Positions 45,345 to 54,607 of a stretch of 64,000 bases of DNA are shown here, one piece after another (the first letter of the stretch is position 1; every line of letters starts with the position of its first letter). The notes under the pieces are model-generated. The model searched no databases. It had not been told where the DNA came from and saw nothing but the letters and a program-made list of their open reading frames with translations. A program made the position numbers and the translations under genes. The DNA comes from Mucilaginibacter sp. (GTDB lineage Bacteria; Bacteroidota; Bacteroidia; Sphingobacteriales; Sphingobacteriaceae), in NCBI GenBank assembly GCA_028288305.1, contig JAQBOA010000053.1, positions 186,001-250,000 on the forward strand. The letters run 5' to 3'.

Positions 45345-46535
45345 ATGTTTAGTAATTTAGAACAAACATTCCGGTGGTTTGGCCCTTCTGATGCGGTTAC
45401 ATTGGCAGCCATCAGGCAAACAGGAGCAACCGGAATAGTTAATGCTTTGCATCATATTCCTTGCGGAGATATTTGGAGTTTAGAGGAAATAAAACTTCGT
45501 GATGACATGATTAAAGCCGCAGGTATGCGGTGGTCGGTTGTGGAGAGTGTAAATATCCACGAAAGTATAAAAACAGGCACCAAGCAGAGAGATGAATATA
45601 TTGAAAAATACATCATTACGCTTAAAAACTTAAGCGAAGCAGGTATTAAAACTGTATGTTATAATTTTATGCCTGTATTAGACTGGACGCGTACCAATAT
45701 CGATTTCCGTTTGCCAAACAATGCATCTGCTTTAAGATACCACGCCCCAGCTGTCGCCGCTTTTGATCTGTACATACTTGAACGTGAAAACGCATTTAAT
45801 GATTTTACCCCGCAACAGCAGCAAGATGCAAAAACTTATTTAGACAGTATCAGCGCTGAAGAAAAGGGGCGCTTAGTTAATACGGTTATGGCCGGTTTAC
45901 CGGGTACCGGTGAAGTACTTACCATTGATGAGTTTAAAGACCATTTGAAAAAATACGCAGAGACGGATGCAAAAGCGCTAAAAGAAAACCTTGCTTATTT
46001 TTTAAAGGCCATTATTCCGGATGCTGAAGGGTTAGGTATAAAAATGTGTATCCACCCTGATGATCCTCCTTTTCCAATTTTCGGGTTACCCCGGGTTGTT
46101 TCAACCGAAAAGGATTTGTTGGATGTAGTAAATGCTTGTCCGTCTGTAAGTAATGGCATAACTTTTTGTACCGGTTCATTAGGTGCCAGGGCCGATAATG
46201 ATCTTCCAGGCATAGTTAATAGGTTAGGTACGCATATACATTTTCTTCATTTGCGAAATGTGCAGCGTGAACCGGGCGGCAGTTTTTATGAGGCAGATCA
46301 TTTAAATGGCAGCAGCGATATGTATGCGGTTATGAAAAATGTGATCCTTGAACAAAAGAAAAGGTTGGAAAGTGGACGGGATGACATCGCTATCCCTATG
46401 CGGCCTGATCACGGGCACAAATTATTAGATGATTTTAATTATAGCACATACCCCGGTTATTCGATAATTGGAAGATTAAAAGGTTTGGCAGAATTACGTG
46501 GTTTAGAAATGGGAATTAAAAGAAGTATTATCTAA
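45345..46535 (+). CDS. uxuA: mannonate dehydratase
   Basis: 396 residues. It dehydrates D-mannonate to 2-keto-3-deoxygluconate in the glucuronate branch. Family motifs: EQTFRWFGPSDAVTLAAIRQ near the start, GATGIVNALHHIPCG, VESVNIHESIK, CYNFMPVLDWTRT, MCIHPDDPPFPIFGLPR, FCTGSLGARADN and HIHFLHLRNV with MRPDHGHKL. It follows the xylose operon but after a terminator, so has its own promoter. Together they fit breakdown of glucuronoxylan or its oligosaccharides. Confidence 0.95.
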   Translation: MFSNLEQTFRWFGPSDAVTLAAIRQTGATGIVNALHHIPCGDIWSLEEIKLRDDMIKAAGMRWSVVESVNIHESIKTGTKQRDEYIEKYIITLKNLSEAGIKTVCYNFMPVLDWTRTNIDFRLPNNASALRYHAPAVAAFDLYILERENAFNDFTPQQQQDAKTYLDSISAEEKGRLVNTVMAGLPGTGEVLTIDEFKDHLKKYAETDAKALKENLAYFLKAIIPDAEGLGIKMCIHPDDPPFPIFGLPRVVSTEKDLLDVVNACPSVSNGITFCTGSLGARADNDLPGIVNRLGTHIHFLHLRNVQREPGGSFYEADHLNGSSDMYAVMKNVILEQKKRLESGRDDIAIPMRPDHGHKLLDDFNYSTYPGYSIIGRLKGLAELRGLEMGIKRSII

Positions 46536-46552
46536 TCAATAAATACCCAAGA

Positions 46553-46696
46553 TTAAAAAGGTGGCTTTTTAATAATAGTGAATATTTCCTGCGATGCTAT
46601 TGAACTGGTTTGTGCTTTAAGTTTGATGCTGAAAAAAAAGAGGATAAGAAAAATAATGATGATATAAATAAATGTTGAAAATGACTTTATCTTCAT
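46553..46696 (-). CDS. putative small secreted or membrane peptide
   Basis: 47 residues: MKIKSFSTFIYIIIIFLILF followed by FFSIKLKAQTSSI. The signal-like hydrophobic segment ends with an AQ-type cleavage site, like many Bacteroidota secreted proteins, leaving a mature part of about 18 residues. It lies 108 bp downstream of a secreted unknown on the same strand. Too short for family assignment; it may be a genuine small peptide or the truncated start of a lost gene. Confidence 0.35.
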   Translation of the reverse strand: MKIKSFSTFIYIIIIFLILFFFSIKLKAQTSSIASQEIFTIIKKPPF

Positions 46697-46803
46697 AAGA
46701 TAAATTGATAAGGGTTAGATTAATAGAACTATTATTTTTTGTGGCAATTATAGATATTTTTTTTAAGATGCCCATCCCGTGTTTTCACGGTATTTTATCA
46801 GCC

Positions 46804-47496
46804 TCAATAAAAATTAAGCATCCCGTTTGAAGTAACCCAACATTGTATAAATATTCGTGATAAAATTGGTTCTCCATTCAATGTTGCTGGTAAGAATGTT
46901 CTGTCAGCTTCGCTAAAAAGGCTAATATCCATATTAAAAGTATGGTTATATTGATAATAAGCAGAAATAAGATGAACTTTATAATCGGCCAGCCTTCCGC
47001 CCGGGCTTATTAGTAATTCAACATAAGCATTAAAAAGATTAATATTAATGTCGAAAGTATCAAAAGGTACTTGAAATAAACTTACATAAGGAATAAAGCC
47101 AAAGTAAATCCCACCAACCTTAATAGGACGTGTAACTATATCGTCTTTTTTTATTTTTTCGTCGAAAAAAAAGAATAGGTTCGTTCCTGTATCTAATTGT
47201 GCTTCAAATCTGTAGGTATTTGTATCATAATTATAACGTTCAACTAATCTGCCCTTGGTGTCATAAAAATTCCAGTTACCTATTTTTTTTCCATTATTGT
47301 AATTTCCCAATGCAATCGGGGTTTTACGTTGATAAAATGCCTTGTATGATCCTTGTTTAATGCTCCTATCTGTTTTTAAAACATAAAAACGTTCAATCAC
47401 GGAATCTGTAAGTCTATTTTTCCTTTCAACAATTTCCTGGGCAAAACAATTGGTTAGGTATAAAAAAGCTATAATAAAAAGAAAAGTTTTTTTCAC
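46804..47496 (-). CDS. secreted protein with MORN-like start
   Basis: 230 residues beginning at a GTG codon. Signal peptide MKKTFLFIIAFLYLTNCFAQ. The mature N-terminal part has RSIKQGSYKAFYQRK, LGNYNNGKKIGNWNFYDTKG and RLVERYNYD, which resemble MORN/YwqK-type repeats found in antitoxin-like or membrane-occupation proteins. The C-terminal half (LISPGGRLADYKVHLISAYY) recalls TonB-C-like segments with no clear motif. No partner genes are recognised. Probably exported; function unknown. Confidence 0.65.
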   Translation of the reverse strand: MKKTFLFIIAFLYLTNCFAQEIVERKNRLTDSVIERFYVLKTDRSIKQGSYKAFYQRKTPIALGNYNNGKKIGNWNFYDTKGRLVERYNYDTNTYRFEAQLDTGTNLFFFFDEKIKKDDIVTRPIKVGGIYFGFIPYVSLFQVPFDTFDININLFNAYVELLISPGGRLADYKVHLISAYYQYNHTFNMDISLFSEADRTFLPATLNGEPILSRIFIQCWVTSNGMLNFY

Positions 47497-47698
47497 TTAT
47501 TCGTTTTTGAGCAATATAAATTAAGCAAACTCAAATTTAAAATTAATTTTTAATTGATTTGATTGTTTTAGCCTTTTTAATATATTTAACGATTTGGATT
47601 AATATTGTTTCCAACTAATAGTTATAATAATATAATAGTATTATTGAGCTTTTTAATTAAAACGTAACACTTAACAGCCTTTTATAGTATTAAAGTAT

Positions 47699-49615
47699 AT
47701 GAGAATTGTTATGATAATATTAGGGATGTTGCTTATTCAAAAGATATCCTATGCTCAAAATTTAAATTTATATAATAAAACGGTTACGTCTAAAGTTTTA
47801 GATCAGTCAAAAATTAATCGTTTAAATAAAACCGCTTTTGATATCTATCTTGAATTTCCCGATTCGGCCCATAAAATAGCTGCAAATGCGCTTATACTTT
47901 CTGAAAAATCAAAATATGCTTTTGGTAAAGGCAATAGTTTTTTAAATCTGGGAATTATCTATTGGTCACAGTCATACTATCCTATCAGTTTATTTTTCCT
48001 TCAATCGGCAATAGCTAATTTGCCTAAAAATAAGCCGCTTTATCTTTCAGATGCTTATGCATTTCTTGGACGGACTTATGCCGATCTTAAAGATTACAAA
48101 AAAGCATTAAGTTATTTAGATACCTCCATGTATTTTGCTGGTAATAATACTGAAAGGATATCACAAGTTTATTTTGAAAGAGGATATGTTTATTATAGCC
48201 AGCAAAACTATAATAAGGAGCTTGGACTTATAAAGTATTCATTAAAGCTTGATAAAAGTATTAAGGATGAACAAAATATAGCAATTTTATACTCCTATTT
48301 GAGTAATATTTATTTTCATAAAAAGGACTACAAAGCTGCATTGGCATATGAAGATACATCATTCAATATGAGCAACAAAGTTCATAACAGACGTTTGCGC
48401 GCCTATATATATCTTGATTATGCATTGATAAATAATGAATTAGGTAGGTACAATGACGCTATCAAATATGCTCAAAGGGGTATAGCACTTTCTGATAGTA
48501 TCGGCGTTATAGATGCAGAAACCAAATGCTATTCGGCTCTTATTAAAGGTTTTGAATTGAAAAATGAGCTAAAAAGAGCACTGATATATCAAAAAAAATA
48601 CAATTCGGTAAGTGACAGTTTAAATACTGTAGCTAAATTAAATACAGTAAAGCTTGTTCAAGATTATTATGATCTTAATTCAAAGATCAACAGTTTAGCA
48701 TTGATCAGGCTCAGCAATAAAAATAGTCAAGCTAAAATAAGAAATCAAAATATATTAATAGTAGTGCTATGTTCATCGCTGGTTATATTAACAATAGTAT
48801 TATCTGCTACCTATTATTTTTATAAGGAAAAGAAACTGCTAAGTAACAAATTACAGCAACAGCATAAAGCACTTTTAAATCAAACGCAACTGATAGAGGT
48901 GCAAAAAGTTAATTTGCAAATGGTAAATAGTTTTAAAGATAGATTATTGGCAGTAATTGGTCATGATTTGCGTACTCCAATAGCCAATTTAAGCAACATA
49001 ATTGAAATGTTTGAAACAGGTTATCTAAACGCGGAAGAGGTAAATGAATTAATGAAAGATATTAACTCAATTGTTAAGGGCACTGAATTGACCCTTTCAA
49101 ACCTGATAGAATGGGCTGGAAACCAGATTAAAGGAAGAACTATAAACTCATCAAACGTTGATATATTTTTGCTTGGTGTTGAGATGGAGCAAACATTTGC
49201 ACACAACCTGCAATTAAAAAGTATTACGTTTATTAACCATGCGTATCCTGGCCGGGGAGTGCTTGCCGATGAAAATCACCTGAAAGTAATATTACGTAAC
49301 CTTATAAGTAATGCCATAAAATTTACTAATCAGAAAGGTAGTATCATTTTATCTACCATAATAGAGAATAATGAAATGATCGTTGCTGTTCAGGATAACG
49401 GGAGAGGAATGACAAGTAAAGAAATGGAAAAACTTTTTCACGCAAGTACTCACTTTTCAAATACAGGTACATCAGGAGAAAAGGGAACGGGAATAGGTTT
49501 ACTTTTGTGCAAAGAGCTTGTTGAACTCAACGGAGGCCAATTAAAGGTAGAATCAATTTTGGGTAAAGGGAGTAAATTTTATTTCAAATTACCATTAGTA
49601 AAAGCATATGCTTAA
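47699..49615 (+). CDS. TPR-containing sensor histidine kinase
   Basis: 638 residues. Signal peptide (MRIVMIILGMLLIQKISYAQ), about six tetratricopeptide repeats (about 50-320, e.g. YAFLGRTYADLKDYKKALSYL), one transmembrane helix at about 350-372, a short coiled coil, then HisKA (VIGHDLRTPIANLSN, His near 421) and HATPase (NHLKVILRNLISNAIKFT, DNGRGM, GTGIGLLLC). Periplasmic TPRs would sense a ligand and signal inward. No response regulator is adjacent, so the partner is encoded elsewhere. Common architecture in Bacteroidota. Confidence 0.92.
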   Translation: MRIVMIILGMLLIQKISYAQNLNLYNKTVTSKVLDQSKINRLNKTAFDIYLEFPDSAHKIAANALILSEKSKYAFGKGNSFLNLGIIYWSQSYYPISLFFLQSAIANLPKNKPLYLSDAYAFLGRTYADLKDYKKALSYLDTSMYFAGNNTERISQVYFERGYVYYSQQNYNKELGLIKYSLKLDKSIKDEQNIAILYSYLSNIYFHKKDYKAALAYEDTSFNMSNKVHNRRLRAYIYLDYALINNELGRYNDAIKYAQRGIALSDSIGVIDAETKCYSALIKGFELKNELKRALIYQKKYNSVSDSLNTVAKLNTVKLVQDYYDLNSKINSLALIRLSNKNSQAKIRNQNILIVVLCSSLVILTIVLSATYYFYKEKKLLSNKLQQQHKALLNQTQLIEVQKVNLQMVNSFKDRLLAVIGHDLRTPIANLSNIIEMFETGYLNAEEVNELMKDINSIVKGTELTLSNLIEWAGNQIKGRTINSSNVDIFLLGVEMEQTFAHNLQLKSITFINHAYPGRGVLADENHLKVILRNLISNAIKFTNQKGSIILSTIIENNEMIVAVQDNGRGMTSKEMEKLFHASTHFSNTGTSGEKGTGIGLLLCKELVELNGGQLKVESILGKGSKFYFKLPLVKAYA

Positions 49616-49814
49616 TTAAATTGGCATAATAAATCATTTTAATTTAAGAGAAAATTCAACTTCTTAAGGTAAATAACCGATTCAACATTTATTAAAATTA
49701 TATTATTGTCATAATTTAGTAATTAATCACATCTTTAGGCGTTCTAAATCCGTTAAATCATTATCCCGGATAAACCAGGATAAGCTTATTGCAGATACTC
49801 CTAATTATTAATTA

Positions 49815-50900
49815 ATGACTTTTTTAAAAAATGTACTTGAACCGCCTGCCTATGGTTGGAGAGATGAATGCGGTAACTTAACAAAACCTGATTCCAGCCA
49901 AATTCTAAAACAATTTTTTTCACGGTTAAATGTATTCAGGACCAAAAAAAACTGGCTCTCTTTTACCAGTTGGCTATTAGTTTTATTTTTAGCCCCATTT
50001 TTATTTTTATTCATTTTTAAATACTTCAGTATTAAAGGGCTTATAATTGCCTTTATTTACAGTATGATAGTTATGGGTACACATGGTACAATTTGGCATC
50101 ATAGGTATTGTACCCACAGAGCATATAAATTCAGTAATAAATTTTGGAGATTTTTTACACAAAACCTTACCCTGCGAATTATTCCTGAAGAAATATATAC
50201 TATTTCTCACCATGTACATCATGCGCTATCTGACCAGCCAGGCGATCCATACAATGCACAAGGCGGATTTTTGTATTGTTTTTTGGCGGATGTAAATCAT
50301 CAGCCTATAGCCAGGAATATGAGCGAAAAGGATTATGACAAATGTGTTAATTTAATGAGTCATACCGGGATAAAACCTAATACTTATGCACAATATAAAA
50401 AATGGGGTTCCATTGTTAACCCCGTACGGGCAATTATAAGTATTATTCTTAACTGGGGTTTTTGGTTTACTGCGTTTTTTCTGATTGGCGGTCCAGGGTT
50501 AGTATGTGCAGTTTTTGGTGCAGCAGGCGTTTGGGCGGTAGGTGTGCGTACGTTTAATTATGAAGGTCATGGAAAAGGGCATGATAAACGCCAGGATGGG
50601 ATTGATTATAATCGTGATGATATGTCAATAAATCAGATATGGCCCGGTTATGTAGCAGGCGAATGGCATAATAATCATCATTTGTTTCCTAAAAGTGCAA
50701 GGTCGGGCTTTAAACCTTACCAGGTTGATATGGCATGGTACTATATCAAATTTTTAAGTATAGTAGGAGCTGTAAGTTCTTATAATGACTCAAAAAAACA
50801 ATTTTACTTTGAGTATTGTGATAAACCTAATGAGGTGATAAGTAGTGCAAAGTCCATAATCTTAAGCCCTGAACCCGTATTATTAAGTGAGGAGTTTTGA
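49815..50900 (+). CDS. acyl-CoA/acyl-lipid fatty acid desaturase
   Basis: 361 residues. Membrane-bound desaturase with three histidine boxes: WHHRYCTHRAY (HxxxxH), HHVHHALS (HxxHH) and EWHNNHHLFP (HxxHH). Hydrophobic spans at about 50-75, 75-95 and 205-250. It introduces a double bond, likely delta-9, using oxygen and di-iron. It acts at the membrane and probably helps cold adaptation. The intermediate EGHGKGHDKRQDG block is typical of the delta-9 branch. Monocistronic. Confidence 0.9.
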   Translation: MTFLKNVLEPPAYGWRDECGNLTKPDSSQILKQFFSRLNVFRTKKNWLSFTSWLLVLFLAPFLFLFIFKYFSIKGLIIAFIYSMIVMGTHGTIWHHRYCTHRAYKFSNKFWRFFTQNLTLRIIPEEIYTISHHVHHALSDQPGDPYNAQGGFLYCFLADVNHQPIARNMSEKDYDKCVNLMSHTGIKPNTYAQYKKWGSIVNPVRAIISIILNWGFWFTAFFLIGGPGLVCAVFGAAGVWAVGVRTFNYEGHGKGHDKRQDGIDYNRDDMSINQIWPGYVAGEWHNNHHLFPKSARSGFKPYQVDMAWYYIKFLSIVGAVSSYNDSKKQFYFEYCDKPNEVISSAKSIILSPEPVLLSEEF

Positions 50901-50938
50901 ACCCTTAGTTTGATACAAGAAATCTTGAGTCTTAAGTT

Positions 50939-52588
50939 TCAGGACTTAAGACTTAAGATTTCCTTACTTCGTTGTATACTTTTTTCAAGGGTATCTGTGA
51001 AATTTGCTTTTCCGATCTGAAATACCAGTCGTGCTTTCTTTAATTCCATCATTACCTGTTCGCTGCTTACTTCAGTAATAACTAGTTTTGTGCCATTTGT
51101 TTTAATGTCTTTATTTACATCTTTTAATACTTGTATGCCTGTAGCATCAATAACAGGTACATTTTTCATGCGTATGATGAGTACTTTAGCAGGTTCTCCT
51201 ATTTCCTTCATTGCATCTTTGAATTTGTAAGCAGCGCCAAAAAATAACGGGCCGTTTATCTCAAAAATATCGACGCCTTTCGGAAGGTTATATTTTTTTA
51301 AATCCCCATCCTGGTTATCAGCCGAATAACTCAATTGTTCAACCGAGCTTGTTTTCATCATCTCTCGCATAAACAGGAATGCGGCCAATATCATCCCTAT
51401 TTCAATAGCAACAGTTAAGTCAATCAATACAGTTAAAAGGAAGGTTGTTACTAATACTGCCGCATCACTTTTTGATATTTTCAATATGGAAATAAAGTTT
51501 TGCCATTCGCTCATATTATAAGCTACAATAATTAAAATTCCGGCAAGTGTCGCCATAGGGATCATAGCTGCCCATTTGCCAACAAATACCAATATGGCAA
51601 ACAATACAATGGCATGGGTTATACCTGCAATTGGAGTACGCCCTCCGTTTTTTATATTGGTAGCTGTACGGGCAATAGCGCCTGTTGCAGGGATACCGCC
51701 AAAAACAGACGAACATATATTTGCAATGCCCTGGGCTATTAACTCTGTATTTGATCTGTGATTTCCGCCCATCATCCCATCGGCCACTACAGCTGATAAC
51801 AGGGATTCTATGCCACCAAGCAGAGCAATGGTGAATGCCGGTTTTATCAATTGCTGAATGGTTGCCCAGCTGATACCAGGTATAACCGGATGTGGTAGGG
51901 ATGAGGGGACTGACCCAAAACGACTACCTATGGTTTCGACCGGGAGTTTGAAAAAATAAACAACTAATGTGGTAGCCAGGATGGCTATTAGTGAACCGGG
52001 TATTTTATGGGTTACCCTGGGCCATAGTTGGATTATTACAAGGGTAGCGGCCCCAATTATTACCGCATAAAAATTTATTGAAAAAATATTATCGCTATAG
52101 ACTATCCATTTATTTAAAAAATCTGATGGTACATTTCCCATTTTCAGGCCGAAAAGATCTTTCATCTGGGATGAAAATATAATTACGGCGATTCCGGTAG
52201 TAAACCCGACAATTAATGGGTGGGGAATAAATTTTATAATGTTGCCAAGTTTGGCTACACCCATTATAATAAGAATTATACCTGCAATAAAAGTGGCAAT
52301 AACTAAGCCATTTACCCCAAACTGCTGAACAATCCCGTACACTATTACAATAAATGCCCCGGTTGGCCCACCGATCTGGACTCGGCTTCCGCCTAACGCA
52401 GATATAACAAAACCCGCTATAATTGCAGTAAAAAGTCCTTTTTCCGGAGAAACACCCGAAGCTATTGCAAAGGCAATTGCCAAAGGCAGTGCTACAATGC
52501 CCACTATTATACCGGCAATAACATCTTTATAAAACTGTGCCCGCGTGTAATTCTTTAAGGTATCTATTATTTTAGGTTTAAACATCAT
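50939..52588 (-). CDS. SulP-family anion transporter with STAS domain
   Basis: 549 residues. About 12 membrane segments with the SLC26/SulP signatures (AIASGVSPEKGLFTAIIAGF, ALGGSRVQIGGPTGAFIVIV, HRSNTELIAQGIANICSSVF) and a C-terminal STAS domain from about 430 (VDIFEINGPLFFGAAYKF, VLIIRMKNVPVIDATG). It moves sulfate, bicarbonate or another anion by symport or exchange; substrate unknown. Two adjacent ATGs are possible. Monocistronic, convergent with the desaturase, with inverted ttaagtcttaagt-type words in the gap between them. Confidence 0.92.
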   Translation of the reverse strand: MMFKPKIIDTLKNYTRAQFYKDVIAGIIVGIVALPLAIAFAIASGVSPEKGLFTAIIAGFVISALGGSRVQIGGPTGAFIVIVYGIVQQFGVNGLVIATFIAGIILIIMGVAKLGNIIKFIPHPLIVGFTTGIAVIIFSSQMKDLFGLKMGNVPSDFLNKWIVYSDNIFSINFYAVIIGAATLVIIQLWPRVTHKIPGSLIAILATTLVVYFFKLPVETIGSRFGSVPSSLPHPVIPGISWATIQQLIKPAFTIALLGGIESLLSAVVADGMMGGNHRSNTELIAQGIANICSSVFGGIPATGAIARTATNIKNGGRTPIAGITHAIVLFAILVFVGKWAAMIPMATLAGILIIVAYNMSEWQNFISILKISKSDAAVLVTTFLLTVLIDLTVAIEIGMILAAFLFMREMMKTSSVEQLSYSADNQDGDLKKYNLPKGVDIFEINGPLFFGAAYKFKDAMKEIGEPAKVLIIRMKNVPVIDATGIQVLKDVNKDIKTNGTKLVITEVSSEQVMMELKKARLVFQIGKANFTDTLEKSIQRSKEILSLKS

Positions 52589-52690
52589 TACATTACCTGT
52601 TTTTGAGAATAAGCTTTTTGATATATTTCAACTGCGAATACAGGTAAGGGGAGTATTATGCCTGAAGTTGTTTAGATATCAAGGAATGCG

Positions 52691-52886
52691 GTAAAAATAA
52701 TAAAATTTGCCTGGTTTTTTTGTACAATAAGCTTAACTGCATTTGCACAAACAGTTACAAAAAAGAGGACAAAGTAAAAAGAACTTCGACTTTAGGACGG
52801 AAAATTCATAATACGTTTCATATGCCAAACATTATAGTGGTTATAAAACCAAGCATGTAAAGAAAGTTGAGAAGGTTAAACACTAA
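52691..52886 (+). pseudogene. decayed small secreted basic protein
   Basis: In one frame VKIIKFAWFFCTISLTAFAQ reads like a signal peptide but stops at 52775-52777. A second frame continues KKEDKVKRTSTLGRKIHNTF, and a third gives KHYSGYKTKHVKKVEKVKH with a stop at 52884-52886. The pieces together resemble one basic secreted protein broken by two frameshifts, with no ATG at its start. A terminator follows 11 bp after. Alternatively this is noncoding chance. Confidence 0.4.
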
Positions 52887-52897
52887 CTTACATTCGT

Positions 52898-52945
52898 AAC
52901 AAAACAGAAAAGCCGGGAAAATACTCCTGGCTTTTCTGTTTTGTT
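52898..52945 (+). terminator. strong hairpin terminator
   Basis: aacaaaacagaaaagcc (52898-52914) and ggcttttctgttttgtt (52929-52945) form a perfect 17-bp stem with a 14-nt loop. It follows the decayed small gene. Confidence 0.75.
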
Positions 52946-53068
52946 ATGGTTATTAAAGCAAATAAATAAATTTAATGAAATGAAAGTATTTTGTTACATA
53001 AGCACTAGCCGATTTACAAATAGAATTTTTACCTTAGTAAACCAATTAGGCTTGTTAACATCGTATCA

Positions 53069-54601
53069 ATGAACCGAAAATTATTTTACTTGTTTTTCTT
53101 ATGTGTTGCCTTTTTATTTAATCCAAAAGCATTTTCTCAGACCAATTCAATTGGCATATTTGATGGCCAGAACGACATAGGCAAAGTTAAACATACGGGA
53201 AGCGGCAGCTACGACAGCAAATCACAGGAATATAATTTATCCGGTTCGGGAACAAATGTGTGGGCAACACATGATGAATTTCATTTTATGTGGAAACGCA
53301 TGAAAGGTGATTTTATACTTCGTACCAACATTGCCTTTATTGGCAAAGGCGTTGAAGAACACCGTAAAATAGGCTGGATGACAAGATCGTCGCTTGATAC
53401 AAATTCAAAACATATAAGTGCCGTCGTTCATGGAGCCGGGTTAACTTCGTTGCAATACCGTAAAACAACCAGTGGAATAACAGAAGAAAAGAAATTTGAT
53501 CTTACTTCGGCTGATGTTATCCAATTAGAAAGAAAAGGGAACACCTATATAATGTCTGTAGCCCGTAAAGGCGATTTATTTGTAAACCAGGAAATAAGCG
53601 ATGTTGACCTGGGCGATGATGTATACGTAGGTTTATTTATATGTGCCCATAATCCTGAAGTAACGGAAAGGGCTGTTTTTAATAATGTTAGGATTGTTGT
53701 CCCTGCACCACAGGGACTGGTAGCTTACAGGCAATATCTTGGGAGTGATATAGAAATACTTGACCTTGAAACCCAAAACAGTAAAATTATTTACCAGTCG
53801 CCAAAATCATTACAGGCACCAAACTGGATGAAAGATGGCAAACATTTACTTTACAACAGCGATGGGCTGCTATACACCTTTGATCTTAAAACTACAACAC
53901 CTAAGGTTTTAAATACAGGTTCCGCTATTCATAATAATAACGACCACGTGATATCATTTGATGGCAAATGGTTAGCCATCAGCAGCGGTGACCAAACTGG
54001 CAATTCTATTGGCTGGGTTTTACCTGTTACCGGTGGCGAGCCACGCCGCCTTACGCCAATTGGCCCATCCTATATGCACGGTTGGTCGCCGGATGGAAAG
54101 TATATTGTGTTTTGCGGTTCTCGCAACAAGGAATTTGATGTTTACAGGATTCCTTCTGCCGGTGGTCCTGAAGTAAGGCTTACAACTGCTCCGGGCCTTG
54201 ATGATGGGCCGGAGTACAGTCCCGACGGACAATATATTTACTTTAACTCTGTACGCAGTGGTTTAATGCAGGTTTGGCGGATGAAAGCTGATGGCAGCGA
54301 ACAAACACAGCTTACCAATGATGACTATGATAATTGGTTCCCCCATGTTTCGCCAGATGGCAAATGGATAGAATACATTACCTTCAATAAAAATGAAGTA
54401 GCCCCCGGCGATCATCCTTTTTATAAACATGTTTACCTGAGGGTGATGCCTGTTGGTGGAGGCCCGTCAAAAGTTATAGCTTACCTTTATGGTGGCCAGG
54501 GTACGATCAATACGCCATCATGGTCGCCAGATAGCAAACATCTTGCATTTGTTAGTAATTCATCTTTATTATTTCCTATATTTCCCACTGCAACTAACTA
54601 A
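53069..54601 (+). CDS. exported TolB-like beta-propeller protein
   Basis: 510 residues with a signal peptide ending AFSQ. The N-terminal domain (about 25-215: SGSYDSKSQEYNLSGSGTNV, WKRMKGDFILRTNI, IGWMTRSSLDTNSKHISAVV) is a DUF1349/concanavalin-like module. From about 220 to the end run PD40 propeller blades (SPDGKYIVFCGSRNKEFDVY, SPDGQYIYFNSVRSG, SPDGKWIEYITF). Such proteins accompany sugar-oxidation loci in Bacteroidota and may scaffold enzymes or bind substrate. It ends 6 bp before the next gene, so likely cotranscribed. Confidence 0.85.
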   Translation: MNRKLFYLFFLCVAFLFNPKAFSQTNSIGIFDGQNDIGKVKHTGSGSYDSKSQEYNLSGSGTNVWATHDEFHFMWKRMKGDFILRTNIAFIGKGVEEHRKIGWMTRSSLDTNSKHISAVVHGAGLTSLQYRKTTSGITEEKKFDLTSADVIQLERKGNTYIMSVARKGDLFVNQEISDVDLGDDVYVGLFICAHNPEVTERAVFNNVRIVVPAPQGLVAYRQYLGSDIEILDLETQNSKIIYQSPKSLQAPNWMKDGKHLLYNSDGLLYTFDLKTTTPKVLNTGSAIHNNNDHVISFDGKWLAISSGDQTGNSIGWVLPVTGGEPRRLTPIGPSYMHGWSPDGKYIVFCGSRNKEFDVYRIPSAGGPEVRLTTAPGLDDGPEYSPDGQYIYFNSVRSGLMQVWRMKADGSEQTQLTNDDYDNWFPHVSPDGKWIEYITFNKNEVAPGDHPFYKHVYLRVMPVGGGPSKVIAYLYGGQGTINTPSWSPDSKHLAFVSNSSLLFPIFPTATN

Positions 54602-54607
54602 AAACTT

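Larger units (their letters stand above)
52589..53068. other. gene-free gap with decayed gene and terminator
   Basis: 480 bp holding a probable decayed small secreted protein (52691-52886) and a strong hairpin (52898-52945). Nothing else recognised. Confidence 0.5.
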
